DNA of 64,000 nucleotides from Phylloscopus collybita (taxonomy: Eukaryota > Chordata > Aves > Passeriformes > Phylloscopidae). The position numbers were made by a program, and so were the translations under genes. Position 1 is the stretch's first letter. Each line of letters begins with the position of its first letter. Of this stretch, positions 39,376-52,200 are shown one piece after another. The stretch spans positions 2,480,001-2,544,000 of the forward strand of contig JAJNNQ010000006.1 in the NCBI GenBank assembly GCA_027886175.1, given 5' to 3'. A model generated the notes under the pieces. That model ran no database searches, was not told the DNA's origin, and saw only the letters and a program-made list of their open reading frames with translations.

Positions 39376-40650
39376 GACTGAGACTCTCCTGAACAAAAGG
39401 ACCGTGAGGTTTAAGAATAGAGACATAGTTTTTAACGGATTCATTATTTGGACCTTTATGATTCACTGTTTGATGGCTAGAGAAGCAATGAGTGCAGCTA
39501 TATTCTGACACAAACAACAAATTTAGCATCCTGGTGATGCCAAATGCAGACCAATCCCACCAAGTGAAGAAATCAAATCTATAATCCTTAAGAAAACATC
39601 TAAGTCATCTTGGACTCTACAGCCATCAGCTCTGCTGATCTTTTGGTTTCTTCCCCTATGGTACTGAGAACGATGAAGCTTCAACACACTTAGGCCCTCT
39701 CAGCTTATCAAACACTGCAACCATAAAACACACACTTCTTATCAACAGGAAAAACACAACCACCTCAAAAATGGTTCTGTATGCTGTACCAGGGCCAAAT
39801 CTCTAGAGTATTTTTTCATTAAAATATCAGGCAAGTGTTTTTTTGCTAGGAAAGAGACAAAAAGAAAACAAGACTGAAAAAGAAAACTTGCTAAATAAAA
39901 GAGAGATTCAAGTAGACAACAATAAAGCAGGAAGATGTCACAGAAATGCCTACTCCAACAGGGGTGGCTCTGGTGCTGTTACAAGTTAGGATTCACCAGG
40001 GTTAAAGCTGCTGCAGAGGTTTAATACATTTACCATGCGCATACACAAGTAATTTTTCAGAACATCATTTGGAATGGGTGGCACTGATGTGACTAACTCT
40101 CCTAAAAACAGCTTCCAAATGATCAGTTTGAAATGTTGGCAGTCTCACCACCCACTCTTTTGCAAGCGATCAGACGAAGGTTAGGAAGCACAATATTTTA
40201 CTCATTAGTGGAGAAACTACGCCACATAAACAATCTTGGGGGATGATTTTACTCTCTAGTATATTCTATTGATCCAGTTCCTCTATGAAAATAAAAGGTC
40301 TGCTTCATTTTTGTCAGATAAAGGATTACTACATTCTTACACACTTAGAAAAGGAGTAAAAAACCCTATGAAATGTATTTAAAACAGCATACACAGAGCA
40401 AATAGAACTTGGATGGCATGGTTAAAATAAAGAATACATGTATTTACAATATTGCATAAGTAATTTAACACGAAGTTCCATTCCAAAACCAATCACATCA
40501 AAATAAAATAAAAAAATATCAAACTCATGTATGTTTTAATACCTATAAATCCTTAACTTCTATCCAATATTTTCTTTATAAAAGCCTGTTTAAAATATTA
40601 AACTTTGATTCACTCTAGCTTAAACGCAATCTAAAATGATTTGTTAAGTA

Positions 40651-40858
40651 TTACTGATCACTTAGTCTTTGTCTTAAGTTTCTAGATTTTCCATTTTCAA
40701 ATTTCCTCTTCTTAAACATTGGCACCCCTTCTGTCAGGTCTCCAAGGGAGGTGACTGTCTTCTCTTTAAATATGACTGTTTCCTCTTCAGGATCCTCTAG
40801 CACTGCAGGTGCTACATTGTCATTCTCTGTACTTGGAAGCTCCAGGTCCACTTTTTCA
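40651..40858 (-). CDS. WBP4: WBP4 exon 10 (residues 323-391 and stop)
   Basis: Encodes GEKVDLELPSTENDNVAPAV ... VFKEKTVTSLGDL-like sequence ... FKKRKFENGKSRNLRQRLSD Q and TAA (40651-40653). The LELPSTEN and KTVTSLG blocks and the ENGKSRNLRQR tail are near identical to human. The 3' UTR extends left. The nearest candidate poly(A) signal is an ATTAAA on the minus strand at 40536-40541, about 110 nt past the stop, which is uncertain. Confidence 0.95.
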
Positions 40859-43800
40859 CTGGGAGAAGAGAGGAAAATGTAAAAGGATTAATCTACCTGG
40901 AGAAAGCAACATGGTGTACTGCAGACAGCAACAGCTATTTTTATTTGACAAAACAGCTTTGAGCTAGATGCAGACTTCTAGTCATCATCATGACAGGCAT
41001 CAAGAAAAAACCCATGTTCTTTGTTTCTTCTGTGTGGGCTGACACAAAAAATAACAAACTAACACCTCACTCTGTACAGAGCTCATAGCATGGCCCAAGC
41101 ACTCATCCTGTCAACAGTCCTGCAAGAGGTAACAGGGCTGTATGTCTGTAAATTTAAGAATATTCAAAGACAGTAGATAGTGAGTAGTAGCAGTGGTTCA
41201 ACAACGCTGAGTTGTTTTCCTCAAGTGTCCATCCTGAAGGGACTGCATGACAGAAGAGAGACCCAGCTTACCAAATGAGACAGTTACCTTAAGCTGGGAG
41301 AGGTGGATTTGGAGAGCAGGATCACAGCCAATACTGATCCAAACAAATCAAAGACAACAACTAGAAATGATCTAGCAGTTTTAAGGGGTCAGCAGCAAAA
41401 CACTGTGTTCCACAAGGATAACCCGTGGCACAAACACGTGATGGAGAAGAACTGAAGAGTTGGCAGAAAGTTACCTAAATCACAGGTATCACACCAGCAC
41501 AACACTGCTGCAGAGATATTGGCCAATCCACACAAGAACACTTCTGCTACTACTGAGTGTTAGCCTGATGCCAGCTTGTGTCCTACACCCAGTCTGAGGT
41601 TCCATGCTTCTAGGAAGACATGGATCTGCTCAAGCACCCAGACAGGAGTCACAGGAATGATGGCAAGTTAAGAAAATGCAATTGTTGCTGTATCCAAAAA
41701 ATGTAAACTTCCTGGAAGTGGTTGGCACTGGGCCTAGACTGAATTTAAAGTCAGTAATGAACAACTGCATTTGTGTCATTGACACATGTTCATCTCAAGC
41801 CTGTCTGTTAAAGATCTATCAGGTTCAGTGGCTGAAAGCACTTTTTACTACACAGCACTTTCCAAAAAACCAAAAGAATTTTTCAGCTGAGGAGTCAAGG
41901 TGCAGTTTAGCTGGTCCAGGTCAGGAGGTGTTAGGTGAACATTATCATCTCCACGAAGTGCATCAGTGCTTAATTCAGTACGAGCACTGTCGGAGGTCTA
42001 CCTGCTCAGTAATGTTGGAGAATGGAGGAAGCATAAGGAAGAAGACTCTTTTCAGTCTCCAAAACCTATTTTCACCAGACTCCTTGAGGGACCCACAAGA
42101 AGAAGCTGACAATAAAAGAACATACTTCACAAGGAAAAAAAAAGATCCACCTCAGGCATTATGCAGAAAAACAAAACAACCCTTCTGATCAGATGCACTT
42201 CATGAAAACATCTGCAGTTCATTGGTCTGACATGGGGGAGAGAGAGATCTCATAGGAACTCCTGGGGCAGCTAAATCAGATTGTTGAAGGAGATGATGTT
42301 AAGGAACATAAGCTTAGAGTAACAACATTTCAATATTTGATACACAGCCTCTGAAAAAACAGTGCATGACTATGATTCTTAAATCACTTCAATTTATTTT
42401 GTACTCATGGCGAACTTCTACACAAAATCCAAAACACCGCCTCTTAGCTGCAGTGGAGAGTACTACTTAAAATAATCATTGTGAAAAGAATTGCATTTGG
42501 GCAACCTTTCCAATCACAGTTGTGGTAATTATGTCAGAATTCAGAGGGAAAAGCTTCAGTTCTTACACACATTATGAAAGAAAGGATGGTAAAAAGATAC
42601 TCACCCTGCTTCTTCTTCTTGTGCTTCCCCTACTTCCTTAAGTGCTTTCCATTTTCCATAAGGGTTGGTCTTGTTAGATTCATCACCAGAGGTTTCTTGG
42701 GAAGCTGATGTACTCTCCTCTTTATCCACAGTTTCTTCTGATTTAACTTCATGCCATTTCCCATAAGGGCTTAACTTTTTAGCTTTAGGAAATTTTTTCC
42801 CTTCCTCTGATTCTTCACCATTATCTCCTTTCCTCTAAAGAGGAAAAAACCCATCTTAAGCAAAAAAGCCTAAATAAAAACATAATGTAGCTTTATTTTA
42901 CATCTTTAATTTGCCACTGTTATTATCTACTTATTATCTACTATTCATGCTTTTCAACCAAGAGTAACTTGAAACAATAAATTAATGTAGCGATATAATC
43001 TACAAATTTTTCTTCTTGAGCTTTATAGATGAAAAAAAAAAAATCTTAAATGTTACAAGAAATTTAAGCAGGAAAATTCCATCTACCAAGGCTGAAGTTA
43101 ACAAACTTACAAACTCACTTGAAAACAAAGCTTAACATACCTTAAAATAAAGCAGAAAAATTTCACATGCAACTTTCTCTACATGCAAATGCACACACTT
43201 ATTGCTAATACCTGATAGCAGTTTATAATGATACAGGGATACAAAAATATGTGTTTTACAATTAACACCTGTCTAGGAATACATTTTGTATTTAAACTGT
43301 CTCTCTCTGTTCTGAATTACCAGCTCCAGGGAAACCATCTAACCCAACCAGAGACATTATCACATTCTTTATCTCAAGTTTTAAGTTTATGTTTTAAATA
43401 GATTTTGTACTATGTGCTATGTTTTTTCTCAATTTAAAAAGGCAATTACAACCATGCCATTTGCAGTCCAAAGCATTTCCTGAAGGTCTATTGGCAGTCA
43501 CATTTACCAATGAAAGGCTGAAGTCATCCTCACACTGAAATCCAAACCATTTTGTGGATTATTTCAGAGAAATGACAGTGACCTTTCTCAGAGAACATCA
43601 CATGTCTTGCAGAATTCAAGGTACTTCTGGTGTGTTGAAGGAAAAATCATGCTTTCTACTCTGGAACAGTGCCACTAATGAGCCAAATAATTGAATAAAG
43701 ATTCATTTTATTAAGAAGTGCAAAATTTTACTTTCAGTCACACGTTTTACTCTCATTTCAGTAAGTACAGACTACCACAAAACATAAAAGATTCAGTTAT

Positions 43801-46800
43801 AATTTTCTAGTATAAGATCATATATGCAAAGTAAATCTGAAGAAAACTTACCTTGAGGTTTGTTTCTGAACTCTCTGCTTCACTCTCACTATCTTCTGAG
43901 TCTGATTCAGACGCTGTTTCTGCAGGCTTGTCATGCTGACCCTTCTCATTTGAAGATGAAACAAAACCATCCGGTTTCTCCCATGTGGATACTGTCCAAG
44001 ACATTTGAACAACCACATTGTTTATGCCTCTCATTTTGATCTGTTATTGCTTCAATAACATAACCTTTCAGAAGCAGCGCTGCCTTATGCAAAAATACAG
44101 CAAATAACTTAGCAGAAAGCTTTTGCCTTTGTTTGGTACATTTGTTTTAATAACCATAATCAGAAAGATAACATTTCTTCCCAGCAGAGACACAGGACAG
44201 TTGAGTTCACTGTTGATAAAGCTTGTTTTCATTAGCTCTTACAAAAAAATCACACATGGCAAACTGTGACCCACAAGACTGTGGTCCCTCTCATCCACAG
44301 GACAGACAAATAAATTAATTGCACTGTAGATGTGCCTATTTGATTTGAACTGTTCATTGATTATAAAGACAGGATGAAGTAAAGACTGGTAACTGCAAGC
44401 TTCAGGTCTCCAGGCAGCTAAACCCTTTTCTAGTGCTACTTTTCCTAGTAACATTAGGTCTCTAATTAAAAGAGTTCTCAAGCAAATGAGGAAATATAAA
44501 CATCAATCTGAAAAGACATGGAAGTACATACAGGATACATCCTGCACATACACATACATCGTCATTTTCAATTTAAAAGTAATATTCCAGTAAATATACT
44601 GAGAAGAAATATTCAAATAAAAGTTAACTAAAAGTTGAATGGTCTTAAAACTGGTTTTAGTAAGAATAAGGCAAAAGTACACCAACTTCCAGTCTATAAT
44701 TTTACATAAGCTTTCAGACGTAAAAAATCCTATTCTTTTCCCTAACTGCAAGCAATACAGCATGTAAGTGCCTAGATGTATCTTGAAGAAGTCAGATGTA
44801 AGAAACTAGCAATGAATAATTTTGCATGAACAGCGCAGTCTCTTAAGGGTACTGCTGTCACCTGGCTTCAGGTTAGTAACTCTGCAAATTCACTTTCCCA
44901 GGTGCCACATAAAGAGTGGAATAGGTGCAGCCTCCCAGACTCGTAGCACCAAGCCTAGAGCCATCAGTCCCCTAAGCTACGTGCCTGACATGAGACACTT
45001 ATAACTCTTTCTATCAGTTAAAAATCTGTCTTGTCATCAGAGGATGGGATTACTGTTAACAGAACAGAGAAATAATTTTCAAGCACTCCCAAGACACTTA
45101 CAGCTATATAAAAGTGACAGATCAATTTGAAATCTCAAAAGCCAAAATTCTGCCAAATGTGATGATTAGAAACATATTCTTCACAAGTATCACATGTCCA
45201 TGAAGTACTTAAAAGAACAGCAAATATAGGCATAAAATGTATCTGAACTTGGAAGGCAATGTTTAAAAATAACCAACATCTCCTTTCCCTTTCAAAAGAA
45301 ATTGCAAATCATTTTTGCAGTGGAGTGGCCCAGGGAAAAACTGAAAGGTTTTTGCTTGTTCCCCACCCCCCTCCACCCCCCCCATTCTTGGCATCATTAG
45401 CAATGCCACTTCATACCCAACTGCAGAAGGAAAACTCGTAGCCAGCATATAAACCACTTGCTCTCCAGAGAGGCATAACTGACCTTAAAATGATTCAAAT
45501 AGATTTAGAAAACAGATGCTATTCTGAGGGAGTTACCACAAAGTTCCCCACGTAGGGGGAAAAAAAGTGGAAAATAAGTAGGAGGTAAGATTCTGCCCTT
45601 TCTTATCAGTGCTATGTCAGCAAGAGGAGAAGTTCAGAAGCTTCTTAGTCAGTTTTACATGCCTGTCAACACAAAATCCTGTCCCCTTCCAGTTTCCAAT
45701 ATATATGTAGTAAAGATGAATGCCTAGTTCAGAATTACAAGTTGAATGGCCAAAAAAACCTCTGAAGCAAAAATGTATGCACAATGACAATGCATCCAGA
45801 AAGCCAGTGCTGACTTATGCAACTATTTTATTTCAACTAAGACAGCAGCTTAAAAAATACAAAACTTAGTAGAAAATGCAGTTATTTGCAAAACAAAAAG
45901 CTTTTCAAAAACCCTCTCTCCTGAAACAGAGCTTAACTGGAAAGAAAGTGCTTCTTACCTCCAGTTTGTGTGTTATAGTAATAGGTATGACCATCTTCAG
46001 TGACACCTTCCACCCACTCTGCTCCCTAGGAAAAAGATACAGGACCTCATGAAAAAAAAAGCTTCCAGGATCAGCCAAAGCATCACTTATAAGTCTATTC
46101 AACCCCTGAGTACTTTTTGTCTGTGATCATCTTACTGGTTTAAAGCTTGAACCCCTAAGGTTAGAAAGTATTCCCTTTGTCTCCAACGAGATGGAATTCC
46201 ATAACTTAAAATACTGCAAATACACATATACAATAGTTTCTCAAACAGTGGATAATTAGTATGATAATAATAATAATAAATGTATAATAAATGTTACCAT
46301 ACTGTTTAAGTTTTTATATAGGCCATTATTTTACATGTTTGGGTTTTCTCAGGTTTCTCAGGTTTACCCCTGAGGCTGTAATTTTCTGTTTGTTTCATTT
46401 TCTTTAGTGGAGACTGATGAAAAAATTCTCAGGGAGACTTAGGTCTAGAGAAGGTGCGGGCTACAGAAAACTAGTACCAATAAATTTTATCACAAATTAA
46501 ATATACACAAGTAAATTAAAATTTATCCCAAAATAGAAAATTACAACAAATAATTATAGAATCAAACTTTGCATGCCAACAATTTTACTTTTTTACTAAA
46601 GCACCGATTTCAACACTGCACTCTCTTTCCCTACTAATTAATAAATAAACACGAAATGTGGCTGAACTTGCCGGTATATCTTGGTGGATAAGTATTTTTT
46701 TTCCCCAGAATCAGCTACAGCTATATAATCAGTCATTACCCATGCCCTAACATATTCCTTAAGAAACCAGTTTTCATCCCCTCTTACACACACAACTACT

Positions 46801-49228
46801 TTCCTGCTCCTTAAGTACCAATACGGCCTGCTCTGTGTTGGGCAACTTCACCATACATTATTTTGGTATTAATAAATGTGTGTGTATACACAGAGACATA
46901 TAGACAGGCTTTTGCACATCTATACATTTGCTTAATATTCTTAGTAAAACTTTGGAGTTTTTCTAATAAAAACACAACACGATCACAAGTTAAAGTTCTT
47001 GCAGTCACTGTAAACACAAAAAAAAATTTACTGGTAGGTTCAGAGCAGGCAAAGGCACGAAAGCCTTCAGAATCATGTTTTCTCAAGGTTTTGCCCTCAG
47101 AACTTTTAGTGTGCTAGTTTTGACAAAATAAGCAAAAGGAAAGTTTATTTTAAGTATAAAGAGGATAAAACCCCCCAGTCTTAAGTATAACCCATCCTTT
47201 TTGTTTGTTTGTTTTGTTAGATGCTGAGCATTTGTAGACCTCTTGGTTAGAGGTTTACAGCCAATACCTGACCCTAGGGACACTGAGTGTCCCATGACAT
47301 AAATGCTAAGAAGCACACTGTCAGTCAAACTGGTTATAGGCAGCCTTCAACATGCCCCTTCATCACCCTGTTCTCCCTAGCTCTTACCAAGTCTGAGCAA
47401 AATCCAATGTGCTGTAAAACCAGAAGGGATTCTGGCACAACATATTGCAAGCATGCCCTTTAATTTCTGGCCAGTGAGTCCTTGTTAGAGATCTGGAATG
47501 CTCCCAATATCCTTAGCTCAGACTAAATAAGGGAGCAATCAAATGCTTGTTTTTAGCCATAACAAAAATAACTCAAAACAGGAGGAAGTCACTGAGCAGG
47601 GTGAGGGAGGAATGGCAAAATACAGCTGTGTGGTGTTAGAGATACCGGGGGCTGAAGGTGTGTGCTTCTGATATGGCTAGGATGAGCTAATTTCAAATTG
47701 TTGCCAAGAAGGGAGTGCCTTCTCCCCCCAATCTGCTCTCCCCACATTGGCACTTCTTCTGATTATTCAGAGTGCTGATAGCAAGGAAATAAGCCTCCAA
47801 AGCACTAACCTAAACTCTGATGCCTCTGCTGCCTGAACTAGTTCACTGTCAGGGTAAATATGTACCAAGGACCAGACAAGATTAGTTTCAGGATCACATC
47901 TTTCAGCGTAAGGCTACAGTAACACTGACTTTACACTTGCTGTGCCTTGACTGGAAAGAAAAAGTTGAGGTGCTGATTAACAAGTTGTGCAAAACTACAG
48001 CGTAAGGGAATCAGAAAGCCCGAGTAGCACGCAATGTGATGATACAGAGTTACAGAATGTCAAACACTCAGAAAACACCAGCTTTTTTTTCTGAACTCCA
48101 GTGTAAAATGCAATATTGGCAAATCCAACAAAACTGACATCAAATTAAGGTGTCATTATATGACACCTGTCTTGAAAACAGGGAAACGTAACATAACAGG
48201 AGTGCTGGAAAAATCCTGTTTTTAATGCTGTGAAGCACAAAAATTCTGGAGTGGTTAGTATCATGGGAAAACCCATTAATCATAATAAGAAATTTTTCTG
48301 CCGATGGACTATTCTGCAAGTTTTTCTGTGCCTCAAATAAGGAAAATTAAGTAATGTAATAAATTACTAATTTTGCTGAATAATTACTTGTATATGGGTT
48401 CCATGATCATAAGAAACCCAGTAAAAACACAATTTATTACGTAACTGTATCATAAAACGAACAAAAAAAATGGATATTCTTCTTTTTTAACTACTTGACG
48501 ATGCAGTCTCAGTGCTGCCTTAGATAAGGAAGGTTAACTACTTCACCTGTGTAATATTTAGTTTTTAAAATCACATTTCATTCAAAAAGGTTTAACAGAA
48601 TTTATTCAAGATTTCCCAAAAGCTTTCAATTTTATGGCTTGAAGCATAAAAGACGTATGTTCTGCAGGAACCCAACCATCACTAATTACTTCTCTTCCCT
48701 TCACAGACAAATTAGCCAAGTAGGATTTCTATAGCAAAACTGCAGTTTATCATAAAAGATTCTACATATTCAAATTATATTTTCCAAAGTTTATAAAGGG
48801 GAAAAAATTATCTTCCTCAATCAGACAACTAGCAAATTGCTTAGATTATTTAAGTGTTTACAAGGACAAAAAAAATGAATAATTTGATTACCGTTTGTGA
48901 GTTTTGAGAGTTGCCTTGGAATCCTTTAGGTTTCTCCCACTGAGATTCTTAAAAAAGAAAAGCATATTTCACCCATTTTACATCACTCAATTTGATTTAT
49001 ATTTAATAACCTTTACTAAAAACAGATCTAAAGAATATGACAACTGCTGTGTGCACACATATAAACAAATTATATAAATATATACACACCACGCTGGAAT
49101 ATGAATAATCCTTGACCAAACTATGGTATGAACAATAAACCAACGTATCATAATTACAGCTGGCTTTACTGGAACTAACAACTCTCCAGACTCTATTACG
49201 ATGCCTGATACAGAGATACAGAGACTTT

Positions 49229-49272
<44 letters not shown>

Positions 49273-52200
49273 AATTATGAAAAACTACAGTAAATACTAT
49301 TGTCAATCCTTAAATTTGTAAGAAACAGTTTGTAGCATTCCCTCTTTCATTAATCATGAAAGAGGGTTGCTTCTATGTTCTAAAGTAAATCACAACATGC
49401 AGCTCCTCAAGAGAAGTCAGTTAGATAAATCCTGTAAATGTGGGAAGATGCAGTCAGTTTATTTCACATTCCTGATCACAAAGCTTCTTCAGGAAGAACA
49501 GGGCTACCTTTGTGTACTTAACCCCTGGCAGGCTAAACAGTCCCAGAAACTGTGGAATTACTGAATTCTTCCATTATTAACTAACAGCAAAACCAGTCTA
49601 AAATTCTGGATACACAAGTCTCAAATGTTAAATGCCAAAACTCCATCTAAGTGCTCACATTTTCATTAACAGCATACTACTGAAGGAGCAGAGAAGTAAA
49701 AAAATGCAGGTAGTCTTGTCTCACTTATATTCAATAATTGCATCTGCACTTGCTCCTCAGTAGCTTTTACCTCCAGTTTTTGTGTTGTAGTAGTATGTAT
49801 AGCCTTCGGGAGATAATCCTTGCACCCATTCCTTCGTTTCAAGTTTTGGTGGCATTAAGGCATCCTGAGGTGTCTTTTTTTTCTTTTCTTTCTTTTCTTT
49901 CTTCTCTTTCTTTTCTTTATTTCCTTTAGTTTCCACTGTGTTACTCTGCACTTTACTCTGTGTTGAACTGGAACCTACATCATCTTAGAGAAAATAATAT
50001 CCTTTAAAAAAGAGTACTATTCCGAACTTATATATTAGTCACTCTTGCACAACAGAAAACAGGAAACTTTTTGTACTCTTATGAGTATTTTCACTCACAC
50101 TGGTGAGTGAAAATCATTAGTATTATACTCATAGCAGATAAAACTATATTAAAAGAACGTTGCTTTGTACCACTACTAAAGCACCATAACAACGTCCAAA
50201 CTTAAAATGATGAGTAACAAAGAGAAAAATCGTAAGGACCAATGAGCTTTAACTAAACAACAAAAGAGAAACTAAAAGAGTTATGAAAAAGACATCTGCT
50301 ACAGGAGCCTGAAATGACAGACTTGTTTTTAAAGGATAGTATGTCTTCGATGTACGGAACAAAGGTACTTGCAGAGCTGCAAGGAGCTGACAAGGAGATT
50401 CTCATCTCCTCTGTTTCACACCAGTGGCAACTCAACCTTTCCTACTCATGGGAACTTTTGCCTCCAACTGGCAAAATTGAAATATAAAATTAATCAAAGG
50501 AAGCTGCACTGCTGATTCAAAGCACCAACTACAGCCTAACTTTCTGTTAACCCATTGTTTAATTTTTCTACTCCAAATTTGATTGTTCCATGGATCAGGG
50601 GATACCATAGCTATAAACACTCTGTACTACAATTTCCAATACTGGCAATTTACAGAGTCCATTACTTTTAAATGAGCAACAGTCCTGGAGGCCTCCTCTC
50701 TCACTCCTAAACCTAATTTAAGACAAAGCTTCCCTATTCAATATTCTTTCAATTCTGTCTTTAATCTTCTGGCAACTATATGGACTACCTGGCTTAATTC
50801 CAAGCCTTTTCATATCCTCTTGATATGCTTTCATTGCAGCCTCCTCCATTGCTGCAAATTCTTTTGACAGGTTTTCTTCTTCTTTTGCCTTTTCCAAGCT
50901 TTTCTTCTTAATCTAAAACAAAACAAAAAACCCCCAAGAGAATAAATTAAACCACTCTGATAATGAAAGAGAGTAAAAATAAGCATTTGGGCAATTAAGA
51001 TATTTGAGTTACCTCACTAATTCTCTTTGCCACATTTTCTTTATGATTCTTTCCTCTTTCATGAAACTCAATGCTCTTGAAAGTAAGAAAAAAACCAAGA
51101 AAAGTAATATGTATTATACAATTTTAAAACAGTTAATTTTAATTACTTAAAATTTAGTTGGACTAATTTTAATTGAACAAGCCTAAAATGTAACCTGTTC
51201 TGAGAACACTTGCATCAAGCACTACAGCTCTAAGATGGCTATAGGAATACAGGAACACTGAGAAAGATTCAACAGAGAAATTATAAAATCTCATAGTGTA
51301 AGATTTATATATAAGATTTTTTTTTCAAATAATACTGCTCAGCACACATGTTAGAGACAAATAACAGGGAATCGGTTCCCTCTTCATGCTACCCTTTCAT
51401 GTATCATCAGAATTTCTTTTTACCTGTTCTCATGCAAACTTTTAAAAACCATATGGGTTATTTAGTGTTCCAAGTATTAGCTACTGCCCTTAGTTACATT
51501 ATGCTACACTTCAGAAATATCTCATGAATTTAAACTAGCCTGCAGGTTCAAAAATCTGAAGGAGGAAAAGGCAAAGTGGGAGAGTTGGATAACTAAGGAT
51601 AACAGAACAGTCTGCAAGCCAAAAAGCTGCCAGAAAGACTGAAGCCAGTAGGAGCTGGAAGGTGTTCAGAAGCTCAGACACAAAAGTAGTAGCTCTTATG
51701 TGGTTCTCACATAAAAGCATCTGTGCTCATTTGGGTGTTCAGATGTTAGACGCCTAAGCCTGACCTTTGCACAAACCCATGCGCAGAGGATGCACATCCC
51801 GGAATGACTCATCTCGTTTAGAGACAGGCTTTTTAAGTTGCTCAGATCCCTCCCTTGACATGGATTTCTCTTCATTTACTCGGAGAAGATACCTGCAGCT
51901 CACGTGAGCTAATTAGGTATCTTACTGTAAGCTGGAGGAAGCTCAGCTCTAGAAGTACCTCTGGCATCCGGTCAGGAATGCAAAACTTACTGCTAAGGAA
52001 GACACCAATGTGTCTGGTAGTCTGAAAAAGGCATCTGCAAGTCTGAAACACCTTTCTGTAACCCAGTAATGCTTCTGTGGGCTCTGTGAAATAAGAGAAA
52101 GCTGCTTTAAGAGCACTGGCTGTACTGTGCCTACCACATACAAACAGCACAGATGCCAGGTTTTGCTTTCTACTTGCACATAGAAGCGAAGGACAGGCGC

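Larger units (their letters stand above)
32420..40500. other. Intergenic region between MTRF1 and WBP4
   Basis: About 8 kb between two convergent genes. I searched for a long intronless BTB-Kelch ORF, since human KBTBD6 and KBTBD7 lie between these genes, and found none; the longest ORF is about 128 aa. Contents seen are a G/T-rich low-complexity tract at 33718-33802, an 11-bp perfect hairpin at 37386-37414, a T19 run at 39357-39375, and otherwise unremarkable sequence. The WBP4 3' UTR probably takes the rightmost part. Confidence 0.7.
40859..45958 (-). other. WBP4: WBP4 introns 9, 8 and 7
   Basis: Three introns (40859-42604, 42835-43851, 43992-45958) of 1.0-2.0 kb. A C-rich stretch lies near 45361-45384. 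The 170-codon plus-strand ORF at 41676-42188 resembles nothing known and is judged to be chance. No CR1 or LTR was recognised. Confidence 0.7.

Noticed and set aside
41676..42188. 170-aa plus-strand ORF antisense within WBP4 intron 9
   Set aside because: No domain or repeat signature, antisense to an intron, and a length near the chance maximum.
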